DNA of 64,000 nt from Lytechinus pictus (Eukaryota > Echinodermata > Echinoidea > Temnopleuroida > Toxopneustidae). Position numbers and translations under genes: made by a program. The notes below the pieces were generated by a model, which worked only from the letters and a program-made list of their open reading frames with translations, was not told where the DNA came from and searched no databases. The DNA lies in assembly GCF_037042905.1 (NCBI RefSeq), contig NC_087245.1, positions 14,306,001-14,370,000 on the forward strand, in the 5' to 3' direction. Shown piece after piece: positions 37,755 through 51,206 of the stretch; position 1 is the stretch's first letter, and the number at the start of each line of letters is the position of its first letter.

Positions 37755-40054
37755 CTGAAAGAAGTAGAAGTATGATGAACATCCACTTTTAAAAGATGTG
37801 GAGCTTCACAAGTGATAGTGATACTATGCTAACTTCTTTTTATCATTCTTTGTTTGTCTGTCAGCTGTCTGTAGGTCTACATGTATACTATATTAAAATA
37901 ACAATAAAACCAATAGGCAATATATTTTCATAGGAATAAAAAGAGCAGACGACAGTGGATCAGTGTAGGTAAGATTGCCTGTTACTGTTTGTTAGGCCGG
38001 TTACTAGTTACTGTAGTCTTAGCAATTACGCTATGCCTAGATCCTGTGTGTGAACCTGGACTGCGGGCCCCAGCAAAAATCTTCACCGAATGTCAAGTTA
38101 CATGTAATCTGCAATTGCCATAATAATCAAGTTTCCCATTAAGTACAGAAAGGGCGGCACATTCATTATTTGTACATGTATGCTTGTGAGTTGTGACGCT
38201 CATTAAGTTCAATCACACGTCGTCGATTGTCGACAGCTGTAATACTACTCAAGGTGGTGTGGACATAACCAAACTTTAGCCATAGCCTACATCGCACATC
38301 AACATTCAAAGGCAGGGACGAGATTGAAATTCAGCAAATGAGGCCCGTGTTCAGAAAATATATCAATTGTTAATACAAAGCTATATTTTAAGCATTTTTT
38401 TGTCATTCTAAATCTAAAGTCAAAGATAAAACTCATAGGCCTATATTTTTTCGCCTCGTTACTGCATTCTTGTTCTATTGGCATTAATGGCAATACCATT
38501 GGTCTGTGAAATTGATCTATGCTACATGTACGCGTACAAAATTGCTTTCGTATGCAGTAATATGCGCGTCCAGTATCATGACATGATCACGAGTGTCCTG
38601 TGTCTGTGATACAAATTATGATCATGATGATATGTGACCATTACAAGAAATTTTGAAATGACGAAAAAAATAGACACAAATTTGTGAAAAAAATAACGAA
38701 ACGGGTGGGACAACTCGGCCCGCAGCATTCTTCCAAAGTTCCAGTATTTGTGGTAAGGTAAGATTTTTGAGAGCTGAGAAGTGAGAGCTTGCCCTGGCCT
38801 GAGCCAATACCGAGCTTAGCCAGGCGGCTTCTTGAGAGTAAAAATCATTTACTAACGTAGCCTCGTAGGCTTACTATAGTATAAACGAAGCCAGGCAGTC
38901 CTCCCTATTCATCTGCGTGTAGGCCTACTAGTACTGCTACTGGTACTGCAAAAAACCCTGAAACTTTCGCCCCCGAGATTTCTACTTTCCTTCTAAAAGA
39001 TCTAGGATTAGGAACCTAGCTCTAATCATCTAAATCATGTAGGACCTACATGGGATAAAACTGGCTTCGTTTAGAGTAAGCCTACGTTAGTAAATGATTT
39101 TTACTCTCAAGAAGCCGCCTGGCTAACCGAGCTAGCGCGGACTGGCGTAGCCGTAGGCGCTTAGGCCGTATATCACCACCGTCCATTGGCATAGAGGCGG
39201 GACCGGACTGGGCCGGGGTAGGCGCGGGCACAAGCCCCCCGATGCGGCGACCCATGTTATACGGAATTACGGTAACGTTTGAATATAATTATAAATTGAT
39301 TTTCACATCATCAAATACTACGGTATGTTAAACGTCTTTATTTTCAACTTGTTAATAACTAATTAATTGTAGCCCCATCGGTTTTATAGAAATTAGATTT
39401 AGATTACTCACAATTGTAGTTCAAAAGTTCAGCTAATTTTTAGTTTTTCTTAGTCGTGTTTTTGCAGCGCATACCGGTACGTACCGTACATACACGATAT
39501 GCAGCTAAATCATGAGCTGACCGACCTTACAAATTTTAGGTCAAACAAAATTGGTTCATTATAATTAAAAATAGATTTATTTATAGTTTAATTATTATTT
39601 TTAAGTACATTTAACTTACAAATTTAAAATAAAATGGTATATTAAAATAATTTAGAAAACCAAAATTACAATACTTGGAATAAATAATAAAAAAATATAT
39701 ATTAACGCGTTCACTTTTATTGTGATTAGCTTCATGCAAGCAGAAGTTTGTTGATAGCAACGGCCAGCTGGCACAATAACCCACGTGCAGTGATATTGTA
39801 TGTAAACAAAAGGGCGTTGACTACCGATCGCAAAGCTTAGCAAAGGCACGGTTTGCATCGGGTCTAACGTTCATAGTCTAAATAAAAAAAATGATGTTGA
39901 TTAAACTGCATGGTTTTTCTGTTTGATAGTTCTAATAGCTGAGTTCTAACCGCCACTTACTTCGAACAACACTCGCACCGAATTTAACCTGTTCTTCGGC
40001 TTCGAGCGATTATCTCTTGCCACTTTTATTTTGAGCAGACGCCACCAAGCAATT
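37755..40054. promoter_or_regulatory. Divergent upstream region of genes C and D
   Basis: 2.3 kb between the first recognised C exon and the D start codon, transcribed outward on both sides. GC content and CpG density rise around 39130-39250 and 39940-40140. Contains the inverted repeat at 38812/39141. No TATA box assigned; promoter location is inferred from layout. Confidence 0.45.
38812..39141. repeat. Inverted repeat in the C/D intergenic region
   Basis: 38812-38900 pairs with 39062-39141 (GCCAGGCGGCTTCTTGAGAG with its complement, then TAAAAATCATTTACTAACGT with its complement). Spacer about 160 bp. Confidence 0.85.
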
Positions 40055-43029
40055 ATGAATACCGACACCGCCCCGATACCCGCGGTCCGTCCCCCGGTGG
40101 ACAAGCCTATGCGGCTGGTTGGTGTTAGCCACAGTAACAACAGCTACAGCTTGGTCGACCATGCTTCGGCGAATGATCAGCTTCACCATATATTTTTGGT
40201 TGTAAAGCAGCACGTTGCTGGTAAGTAATATACTATAGGTCTGTGCTAATGATAGCCCCAGATCGTATATATCTTTCATTCAGTAGAACTCTATTTATGA
40301 AGAGGAAAAAGAATCAATAAAACAAATATTCAACAAGGTAAAAGACAAGGATTAAGATGAAAGAGAAGAGGACGGGAAAGAAGAAGCAGATGGTAATCCC
40401 TAACTTTGTTATGTCTAACAAGAAAGGAAGAGAGGGTATATGTTACTGAAAGAAACATAATAAACATCTTTGGCAAAAGATATAAAAAAACATGCATCAA
40501 AGAATTAATTTAATTGTGCTTTCAGAGTTCTTGTCTTAGAATTGCAAAACGATCTGTCCATGAAAACACAAAAAGTTGGTATGTACATGTATATCTTTTC
40601 CCATCTAATCTCGTTCTAAAATATCCACCAATTATTTTCCTGAGAGATATATAATCTACTTTTCTTGTCTAACGTTTGACATACAAGTCATACAATGTAG
40701 AATTCATCCATATTTGTTTTCCCCATCTAATATTGTCAGGTATCCTTGCTGATGTTCAGTATTACAAGATAGTTGACCTCAAGAATGAATTGATTGCTCT
40801 GGGTACAGATGTTGCTTCCCTGGAAAGAGACAGGGCTTTTGAGGAATCTAGGGATAAGTATCACAGACATTTCTGGCGAGCAGATGATGAAGCTGAAAAC
40901 AAACGTAAGTGTTTATAATTTCAAGAAAATTATTAGGATATAATATATATTATGTTACTGTAACTGACAATAGTAAGGCCTCAAACAATAAAGAGTCTAA
41001 AAACGAGCTAAATCCTCACAAAATGGTAAAATAATATTGTATACTTAATCTTTTATTTTGAATTACATCCCTACATGTATTCAAAGTTTTTATATTATCA
41101 ATTGTATCAATTATTTTGCCTAGAGCTGGAGATACTATGTGATTGATCAAATGAATTTTATTTGATTTTATTTTCCAAAAGGATAAGCTAGAAAAACTCG
41201 AAAGCTTATTCATTAATGTGCATGTATATGAACAAAGTTTTTTACTAATACAAACAGTCAAACACAAATATTATTGCTTGGGGAGAAGATTCATTTCAGG
41301 TTCTAACAAGAAAATTATGAATTATCAATCTGCAGAAGTCGTTATTCTTTACAAGAAGGGGGTACAGGCAGATGAGATAACAAGTCATTCTTCTAATCTT
41401 GTGGGATCTAGTTCTATTCAAAATGGTTTACTGAAATTAAAAAGGGAGGAAATTATTGTATAAAGCTTAATAGTTACTGAAGTTTAACTCTGAAAAAAAA
41501 AATGACACAATGTAAACAAATGACCTAATAGTTCTGTAAAACAAATGTTCTATAAATATGTAACATTTTTGTTATTGTTCTTTTTCTAGAGCTGATTGTG
41601 AAATTGTCTGAGGTTGCCTACGCACTTCTTGATTACAAACAGAACTGTTGCACAGAAAGCAGAGGTCCCTATGCATTAGATGAAGCAAGGCTTGAAACAC
41701 TTTGCAAAAAACACTTGTATGAATTACAGAATTTCAGAAGGGTATGTATTAAGCTTACTATTTGCTTTGACATTCCAATTTGCTGTGCTGATTTCACTTT
41801 TCATGAATATTATCAAGGATCTCTGGGTATTATTTGTGTTTAATGTTTCTCTGAGATTATTGTAAAATAATAGCATCAATCTGGAAGAAAGTATTATCGT
41901 AAGTAGTCATGCAAGGAAATGTCAGCCACATGTATGATTGTTATCCAGGTGCTGATAAACTTTTGTGTCAAGCTTTGGTCGTTCGTAAGGTACATTTTGA
42001 AAATATGATTATTTTGCCTTTTGTACATACATATCCAGGAACTTGCACAGTTTGTCAACACAGCCCGAGATCGAAATGCCCAGGTCACCCGCCTCTCCGC
42101 ACCCCTTCAGTCTCAACTCGAATGGCATCAGTACAAATCACCTCTAGATGACCCCAGTATCCGTCGACCTCTGCCCTATGAATGCACCCTGACCACCCGG
42201 GATACGATAGGCCCTAGAACTGACCCTCCAGATGTGGATGGGCACAAGTCAGGTGTCAAGCAATTACGAAGTCAGTGGGATGTACCAGATTTATCAGGCA
42301 AACCAGGAGCAGCTAATTCTGGTATGATTCATTTCAGTCATTTGTATGAGGTGATGTGAAGGCATCCATTATGAATATTCTCCATAATTGCCTATTACAA
42401 CAAAGCTTGCATAATATATTGATTCATACATTTGATTCCCTTCTTCTTATTTTCCTAATATTTTCACCAAACTTAGGAATCATCATGTGTAATAACAGAT
42501 CAAATGTGAAGCAGTTCCAAGCCAATTAATACAATTACTTTGTTTATTAAGAAGTTAAAAAGAAATACGTGACCTGCTTATTTGGCAAGGGAGAATATTC
42601 ATTTGCAGCAACATTATTTATTGTCATCTGTGATAAGTTGTAACTATATTGATTGCTTAAACATGGGATACTTCCATGCCAGCACAATAACATTATGAAA
42701 AAATAAAATATTTTTCCCAATACAATTATGTTCTTATGTTAATTATCATAAGAAATAGTATTTTTTGCTCCTGTATTTTTTGGTATGTATTTCATGAGGG
42801 GAAAAAATACATCCAAACTTAGAAAAAGAAACATCTGAAGAAAAACAGAATATTCAACCATTTAATTTTCATTGCCTATTTAGGAACACATGGAACCTTG
42901 ACTAGCCGAGGACGATATGGTGGCAGACATATCTATGAAAGGAACATCAACGAGAGAAGAAAACCAACTGAGCAAGAAATTCAACATGTTTCAAGCCGAT
43001 ACAAGCATTATCATGGACTATGTGAATAA
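40055..43029 (+). CDS. Uncharacterised 303-residue protein (gene D), five exons
   Basis: Exons: 40055-40220, 40740-40904, 41590-41741, 42039-42321, 42884-43029 (166, 165, 152, 283, 146 nt) join in phase to 303 residues. The start is the first ATG (MNTDTAPIP); the in-frame TTG upstream at 40031 was not used. Residues about 40-180 are helical and charged, probably coiled coil in part (IVDLKNELIALGTDVASLER, DEARLETLCKKHLYEL, ELAQFVNTARDRN). The last 120 residues are polar and probably disordered, with Pro, Asp, Trp and Arg (DPSIRRPLPYE, QWDVPDLSGKP) and a basic end (RRKPTEQEIQHVSSRYKHYH). No signal peptide, membrane helix or known catalytic motif is seen. I do not recognise the family. Size and layout (helical front, disordered back) parallel the divergent neighbour C, suggesting but not proving shared control. 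Candidate AATAAA polyadenylation signal at 44234. Confidence 0.8.
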
Positions 43030-45525
43030 GCAAATGATCTTACAATGTTAAGCAGAATCACGTCTTTGAGGAATGCTTTTGACTAGGTTCATTATTTCAT
43101 AATTTTGACATGCCTATGTGTAACACAGCGTCTCCGTCTGAAAATGCAGTTCTGTGAGACTTATGTCAATTGGGTAGTAGGTTAACCCGAGGGATAAGTC
43201 GAGGCTAAACGGTGGGGAAAGTATACCTACTTCTATAGAATTCAGAGTTTCTAATTCATTATACATGACAAAGATATATAGTTCCAATCTACAAACAAAA
43301 TTTTAATGGTTTTATACTAATTTTCTTTATTGCAAAATTAATTTGGGGGACAGATTGTCTGTAAAAATAAAGTTGGTGAATGAGTCTACAAGTGGCACTC
43401 CATAAAACTATGTTATACCTGTTACATGTATTAGGGTTACTGCAATCAGTGCCCAGGATCAATGCTGTTAGAATACTATCAGATATCTTGTGGATTAAAT
43501 GAAATTGGATGTGGCTGACAAGTTGTGCATACAGGCATATGGCAAACTACATGGGGTTTCCATTCTGAAGTCTTACAATTATACTTTATGTCAAAAGGCT
43601 GATGCTATGCAGTGGAGGTTATGAATAAGAAATGATATCATGCTTGTTTGAATATATGTTAAATATTTGAGGTGACATTTGGTAATTCATATTTAAGTTG
43701 TTTATGAATTATGTGTAAATTTGAGAATTTCTGCATAATGTACAATGTACATTGGTATAAATACATGGGATAGATTATAATTCGGGTTTGCTTTTGAGCA
43801 CGGAGCCTAAACCACCTTAATTTTTTTAACCTTTGTATTGCCAATCATGAATGTATGAGGGGGTATAAGATTATAATGGAACATTGCTGAGCTTATTGTA
43901 CTTTTTTACTTTGCATGTACAGTATTTTGGTCTCTGAGGGGGTTAATGGTCATATATTCTTTTGATGAAATGATATACAGTGCATAATATATCTTAGCTG
44001 TCAAAGTGTGTAAATGACTTGATGTATGACAATCATTTCCTGCTATATTTTGATTTCCCCTTTTCAGTTTTTCCCTTCATAATTGGGGGAGGGGGATAAT
44101 GAACTCATTTTATTTATTTATCTGTTGTATCTATCTGTTTCAATTTTTTTGTTATCATTTGCCAAAGGTGAACTTAGTCTATTCTCACATTGAATATATT
44201 AATACATTTATATTTACCATTAATTTCAATGGAAATAAATTCTTGAAAACTTGTTAAAATACTGCTTTTATTTAGCTTAATATCAATTTCCTACAATAAA
44301 AAAATGTACACTCAAGAAAAAGAGTTTAATGAGGAACTTACGATACTTACCATATGGCACTTTTATGTCATAATTTGCTCTGCCCATACTGGGTGCAGAT
44401 TAAGTGATACAATGAATCTAAAAAGATATATATCACCTGTGATAAATACTAAGCTTTATTTGTAAATAAAGAAATGACAATTATCGTATATTCATATAGT
44501 TTGTATTTTATGCTCAGTGAGTTTTTTAGTGGTGCATGCAAAATTTCGGCTGACAAGCAAAAAAAAAAGTCATCACTCCAGGGACACTCTACCTCCTTGT
44601 CGCCAGGGAGGGGTGCATGTGGCAATTCTTTTTACACCCTTTTGTATTGTTTTTTTTTTCTTTTTCATACTTTATGTTCACATTATTTCGGGGGGGGGGG
44701 ACTAGACCCCTACCCTACATCACTATAATCGGGGAATTCAGCTTTGTTGCCTGAATCCCAGTAGAATTGTACAAATGAGACTCTCAACTCTAGTTCTGTC
44801 ATCCCCACAACACCAAGCTTTGCAGCGATTGTTTGGAAAGTTGATTGGTTTCATGAAAGAATCAGTGCAATTAAATGCCATATAGTGTATTGTGGGTTGA
44901 TTTGGGGATAGTTATCCCCCCCCCCCCCAAAAAAAAAAAAAGTTTTGCTATCGAGGAAAAACAGGGAGAGAAAAAAAGGAGAAAAGGCCAGGAAATAGAT
45001 TTGGGGATAAGGGTCACCACTACACCCTCATTAATTGTGCCATTTGCCCCGTTTCATGCATTTGGTTTTGTTATGTATGCCCCTCCATGAGATAGGTCTA
45101 ACGATCTAGTTTGCTTATTGGCTTTCATCAATATTTTCACTGTTATGCCAAAATATAATTTCTTTCATTTATTTATTTTTTCAAAGAAAGAAACATTTAA
45201 TTGGTGAAATATGCCCATATGACAAACTACAATCGTAAAAGGCCATCTACCAGGATCGGCGGAGTGTATTTTCGTTCGGGGGGGGGGCAAAGCCAAAAAG
45301 GGCACTTATATATAAAAATTGGCATTTTGGTGCAAATGGATATTTTCACTATGAGATTATCATCGGTGTGAAGTAGTCGTGTGCGTAATTAAGTTGAGAA
45401 ATGCCTTTTTGAAGTGATTTCAGATTGATAAGGCTTTATTTTTCCTCAAGAGAGCGAGTGAGCTGTTTTGAAAAATTTTCAAATCTGAAGATGCAAAAAC
45501 TAACCTTTTGGTCAATCATTGCACT
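43030..45525. other. Gene D 3' region and intergenic repeats
   Basis: Up to about 44.3 kb it reads as 3' untranslated sequence. Beyond that come repeat fragments with GACAAGCAAAAA (44552), a G run at 44690, a C/A run at 44919-44940 and another G run at 45281. No further gene seen. Confidence 0.45.
44234..44239 (+). terminator. Candidate polyadenylation signal of gene D
   Basis: AATAAA about 1.2 kb after the gene D stop codon; a second AATAAA lies near 44296. The intervening sequence has no reading frame of note and fits a 3' untranslated region. Confidence 0.35.
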
Positions 45526-46537
45526 CAGTGGCGTACTGTGGTTCACGGCATTGGGGGGGGCACCAGCAAAATTTTTGAGTCACTTAGTGAGCGCGCGAAG
45601 CGCGCTCAGATGCCAGGTATACCTAATGGAACATTTTAAGGACATGCAGCGCCATATATTAAACAGATATGTATCTCACTGATCAAATAATGTGAGAGCG
45701 AAGCGCGAGCTTAAAATTGTTGATATTCAGATCTAAAAAGGGACATTATAATAAACTTTTTGTAAACAATGCGAGCGCAAAGCGCGAGCTGAAATTTTTG
45801 TATATATTGACCCCAAACAGGGAGATTTTAATGACTAAATTTAAGGAATCCATTACACATCTCACCACAGTCATCTAATGCGAGTGCTAAGCGCTTGCTG
45901 ATTTTGTTAGAATTACACATGAAGCATTTGTAAAATTTAGGAAATTCAGACCTTAAAAGGGGCATTCTAAAGCTTGTTTGTATGAATTCACTAAAACCAT
46001 ACGTATTTCATTAACCAAATGATGCGAGCGCGAGCTGAAATTTAGGAAATTCAGACCTGATAAAGGGACAATTTAAAGGACTGATTCTAGGAATTCATGG
46101 AGAGCAGACATATCTCACCAATCCACTAATGCGAACATAAGCACGGATAAGAAATGTTTTATATTAAGACCTAAAATGTGGCGAACACTTTAAGTAGTCA
46201 TGAAAAAGAAGCATACTATTGTACATAAAACAATATTAACTCGAATTGCGAGGAAGTATATTGAAAACGGCAGGTTTTAGTACAACAGGATTATATATCT
46301 CGTTAAAGTTTAACAGACAATGCGAGCACCAGGAACAATGTTTCTTATGTAATATAGCATAATTATAATATAATATAACATCATAATGAACAATAATTTC
46401 TTCTTTCCCATAACGTTTCTCTTCCCCTCTCCCTCTTTTTCTCCTTTTCCCCGTTTACTTTTTTTTCGGTCAGCCGATGGGGGGGGGGGGGGGGGGGGCA
46501 CGTGCCCCCCATGCCCCCCCCCGTAGTTACGCCACTG
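45526..46537. mobile_element. hAT-like element carrying an AGCGCGA array, A
   Basis: Starts CAGTGGCGTACTGTGG and ends in the complement of CAGTGGCGTAACTACGG. Flanks are ATTGCACT (45518-45525) and ATTGTACT (46538-46545), a 7/8 matching target duplication. Interior holds forward GC cores near 45592, 45692, 45771, 45880, 46022 and 46321. No transposase frame. Confidence 0.85.
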
Positions 46538-46777
46538 ATTGTACTAATTACTGTAAAAGGGCACCCTTGAAAGATGTTGCGAGCGTGAATCGCAAGCTTA
46601 ACTTTGGGGACATTTCATGTAGACATGGAAATTAAACATTCCCAACAGTTTTTGTACTTCAGAAAGGGTATTTCCTTTTGAAAAAGGACACTGTCTTTTC
46701 ATTTTGAAAAAAGGGCATTTACGTTTAAAAAGAGACATTTTTCCTACTCGGAAATTGCCCCCCCCCCCGGTTCCTCC

Positions 46778-48755
46778 CAGTGGCGTAGCTACGGGGGGCA
46801 TGGGGGGGGGGGCACGTGCCCCCCTGAGATTTGGTGTGCCCCCCCCCCCCAGGTGCCCCCCCTGAAAAAAATTGGCGGAGCCCAAAAAAAAAGGGAAAAA
46901 GAAGGGGAAAGACAAAAGGAAAAAAGAAGAGGAAAATAAGAGGAAGACGAGTGAATAAAATAATTTTTGGGGAAGACTTGTAAAAAAAAATCTTTCATGT
47001 TACTAAATAAAATTTTCTCTCACGCTTCGCGCTCGATATGATTCATATCTTGCTCAATAGGCTGATATGGAGCTTAAAAAATATCAAGCTTTGAAGTCAA
47101 TGTACAAAACATATTTCAGCTCAGACATCGAGCTTTCAGTATTTTTTCCATTTACAAATTTAATGCACTCTGTAAAAAGTATGTTAATATGGTCTACATA
47201 TCAACATTTTAAGCTCACGCTGCATGCGTGGTCGCATTATTTGATTTGCCAAGTTCCTATTGTCTTTGTGTATTCCATAAAGTTTTCAAAATATCAATTT
47301 TCAGATGTGACTGTCAAAACGTAGGCCTATTTAGCGCTGCGCGCTCGCGTTTTGATTGGTGAGTACTCTATATCATTTCTATATAAGCAAACAAAACCCC
47401 CAGGCCTTTTCATTACATTTTATTTAAAAAAATTCAGCTCGCAATTTGCGCTCGCATTAATGGTTGAAAATGTATTAAGCATTGTAATGCGTATTCATAA
47501 TTTTAAAATGCTTAAAATTTCTAGTTTTCAAGCCTTAAAACCAACAACTTCCACACTGTCATACGCATATTAGATTAACAAATAAGAAAATATAATTTTC
47601 ATGAAATTCCTATTAACTAAGTTGGGTCTTTTCAGAATGGAATATCGACAAGCTTAGGAATTATAGGAAGATAGTCATCATTTTCATATGACAAAATCTC
47701 CTTAGAATTTCCCGGTCCTTTGTTAAAACAATAACAAAAAATATCAGCTTGCGCTTCGCGCTCGCATCATTCATATTTAGTGTGATCCACATCTACTTCT
47801 CAATTTTCCTACACAGTACTTGAAATAGTGTTGAAATTAACCTTTTTCAGATTGTAATATCAAATGTTTTCAGCTCCTCTTGCATTATTTGATCTTCATG
47901 ATTAAAAAGATGTATTCAGAATGCCCAGATTCTAGGTCTAAATCTAGAAATAAAACGCGCGCACGCATGTTTATTGAGACAGCCTGCATGTTCTTTATTT
48001 AAAATATGCTTAAATTATCCAGTTGCAGATCAGAATATCAATATTGTCAGCTCGCGCTTCACGCTCGCATTATTAATGATACCCAATTAACCATATCCTA
48101 TGCATGATTTACAAAATATGAATAGAGTGTCCCGCTTTTAGGTCTACTAGTATCTCAATTTTCTTCAGGCGCTCGCATTAATTGTTTAATTGCATACCTA
48201 TCCAATTTATGATTACAGAAAGTGCTTAGAATGTCCTTTTTTAGGTTGGAATGACAAAAAGTTTTAGCTCGAGCTTCGCGCTCCCATTATTGAAATATGT
48301 ACCGTATTTGTGGGTAGCTGTAAACAGTCCTTAACAGGTCCCTTTCCGATCATGCTAGAACATTTAAATTTCTGCTAGCGCTTGGCGTTCGCAGTAATTA
48401 TCAAGTTACATACGCATCTTGTTCAGGGTCACAAACATTGCCCAGAATGTTAAATTTTCAGGACAGAATACATGAAAGATTTTAAAAAATTCGCTCGCGC
48501 TTCGCGCTCGCACTTTTTTATATTGGGCTTATGAGATTATTTCATATTTATGTTGTTTTATAAGAATAAAGCTAAGAAGCGACTGATCAGGGAAAATATA
48601 GGTGAAGATAATTTTGGGCCCCATCCCCTATTGGCGAAAGTCGGATCCGCCCTTGTGACCCCTTGTGACACATACATAAAAACATGTGCCCCACCCCTGA
48701 AAAAGCAAGGACCCCCCAGTGCCCCCCCAGGAAAAAAATCCGAGCTACGCCACTG
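46778..48755. mobile_element. hAT-like element carrying an AGCGCGA array, B
   Basis: Starts CAGTGGCGTAGCTACGG and ends GAGCTACGCCACTG, flanked by exact 8-bp duplications GTTCCTCC at 46770-46777 and 48756-48763. About ten complementary GC cores (CTCGCGCTTCGCGCTCGC type) run from 47024 to 48510. 1978 bp, no transposase. Array orientation is opposite to element A. Confidence 0.9.
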
Positions 48756-50014
48756 GTTCCTCCATTCCTGCTTTCTTCCCTCCGTCGGGTGTGACACCCG
48801 ACAAAGGAAATTTAATTGGCGGTGTCGAAAATCTGTTTACATATATATACACATATAACATGTATAAGGACTATTGTTCTCTACTCGATCATTGATGACT
48901 TTATAAGTCTTCTATATATTAAAAAAACTCAAGAAAGCTTGCCTGACAGTTTTTAATCATCATCATCATCGTCATCATCGGAGCCACGTCTTACAAAGAA
49001 TTACGATTGATCCTATCAACCACAAATCTATGGAAATCCATCATGTCATAAGTTTTTTCTTTAGGAAATGTCCTTAAAAAACAGAGAGAAGCATTCTGAA
49101 TTGACTAAAAAACAGTAAATGTATGAATAAACATCATATCTAGAAAATATTTTGAAGAAACATGTATTTTAGATGTTGACGCTGCTGGCTTTCCTTATTT
49201 GTGATTGATTGCATAGATGTGATAGTGTAGTAGCGCGCGAGCGGAAGGTAATTAAGGATTTATCAGAATAATGATAAATGAATATTGGCCCTTACCTTCT
49301 AAGGTGAAAATGATGAGGCAATCTGGAGCTAATCAGTCTCAGGTTGTCATCAAAGTCTCACACGGTCAAAAGGCGGCAAAAGTAGCTCACGTGACCGGCT
49401 CGTCGATGTATCCGGAGGGGTGCAAAGCCGAAGGAGGGGGCTCCCTACTTTAATAGATTAACCTCTATGACGTAAGTCTAGTAAGACGGGGCCCGGCCCC
49501 TGGTATATGGGAGTGAGGGGGTGAGGTCCCGATCGTCGACGAAGTCATAAAGATGTATTGATATACAAATACGGTAATACATAAGTTCTATTTATAGAGA
49601 AATATACCAATTTGCACCATTAGACCTTCTAATTTCATATTTTCATCTCAATTATTTCAAAAGTGGCTTTCCATAGTATAGTAGTCTACTGTGGCCGTTG
49701 CATGTGGCGTTCCGTTGCCAAGCATCAGCTCAGACGATTTTTCATTTCATTTTCATTTTGTAAGGCGGTAATTATCTAACATATTTATGGTATTTATTGA
49801 GTATTTGTATGAAACTCATGGTTCTCCGTTCGTTGGAAAAACATTGTTACATTTAATCACACAGTACATATTCCAATGTTGCTAATCTACTCATACTATA
49901 GCTGTAACCGGATTGACAATGCAAAACTGCAATGTTTACATTCGATTTACCAGTCCCACGCGCTTATTTCTGTGATGGGTTTTGTATAAGGGCGCCGTCA
50001 GTGGTGGTCGATTT

Positions 50015-50093
50015 TAGTCTTGAGGACGCAATGAATGATGAAGAAGTATATGACAGTATTTAAAAAGTCATCATCATTGCGTCCTCAAGACTA
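50015..50093. mobile_element. 79-bp hairpin element with 9-bp target duplication
   Basis: Arms of about 26 bp beginning TAGTCTTGAGGACGCAATGA. Immediately flanked by GGTCGATTT at 50006-50014 and 50094-50102. Too small to code. Confidence 0.8.
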
Positions 50094-50389
50094 GGTCGAT
50101 TTCGGGGTGATGCATCTGGAACTGTTTTCGTAAAAAAAAAAAAAGATGTCACGTCAAACTTTAATCTGTTAGTTAATTGTTAAAATTCATGGATCGGTGA
50201 AATTGAATATTACTATGACTGAGGTTAAAAGAGAGAATGATAATTTTTTTAAAGCGACTAAAAATATAATTAAACTAAAGGAAATAAAAACAACTCAAGT
50301 GAAAGCTGGCTGGAGACTCATCCTGGATCCAGTGAACATGTAAACTTAATCATTATTTCTACCATCAGATCGTATTCATTGGCTGTTGA

Positions 50390-50474
50390 ATCGAAGTTTA
50401 GTGATAATGATATGTCTATGTTTATCTATTATTTAATGATATATAAAAACATAGACATATCACTAAACTTTGAT
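50390..50474. repeat. Inverted repeat
   Basis: AAGTTTAGTGATAATGATAT at the left pairs with ATATCACTAAACTTTGATT on the right apart from a 6-bp insertion; inner arms ATGTCTATGTTT. No target duplication recognised. Confidence 0.75.
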
Positions 50475-51206
50475 TATTACAGAGTTTAATTATTTGAATA
50501 TATTATTATTGTTGATTGTTTGCATTGATAGAAATTTATGTTTGTCTATATCAAGTTACCCCAAGTCTGCAGTAGGCCTATAACCAGTTTTTCTGTGTCC
50601 GGACAATCGATTTTTAACAGCCATTTGGAAAACATAACAAGCAAAGTTTCATCAGTTTTTAGTACAAAGTGTTAGGCAATATCATAGAGAACAAAATTGA
50701 AAGAGATTACAACTATTGAATTCATTTATTTTTGTAATCCAAAGACAAAAAAGAAGACTTCAAAATTTTTAAGTTTATAGTAAAAGAAGACACGCAACAT
50801 ACACAATCTTCACACCTACAATACATAGACAGATAATCATTAAAAAATCTGACTCAAATTATGGAAAAGTATTGAATTTCAGGCATTTCATGTGGTGGCC
50901 TCAAAATGGGGCCTTTTCTTATAAAAATTCCAGAATTGGCTTGTAAAGTGAATGAATGCTCAGACATGGGGCAACATTTTTTTGGTTAAATCTGAAAATG
51001 ACTCGCCAAGGTTTTTGAAAAGAAAATATTTCTTTCAAATTTTTGTGAGAATTCTGGCACACTTATAAGAATATAAGGAACATTATCAACTGAAAATTTT
51101 TATGGTATAAAAAGAAATTCATGTTTAATCTTAAGTTTGCGCAGACATGGGGCCTCCTTCATACATCTAGTTGAATAATCTATTTCCAGGTCTTGTTGAT
51201 TCAAGG

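Larger units (their letters stand above)
48764..51189. other. Intergenic region upstream of gene E
   Basis: Contains an (ATC)n patch at 48957-48980, the micro-hairpin at 50015-50093 and an inverted repeat at 50390/50474. A noncoding first exon of gene E may lie here but I cannot place it. Confidence 0.45.
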
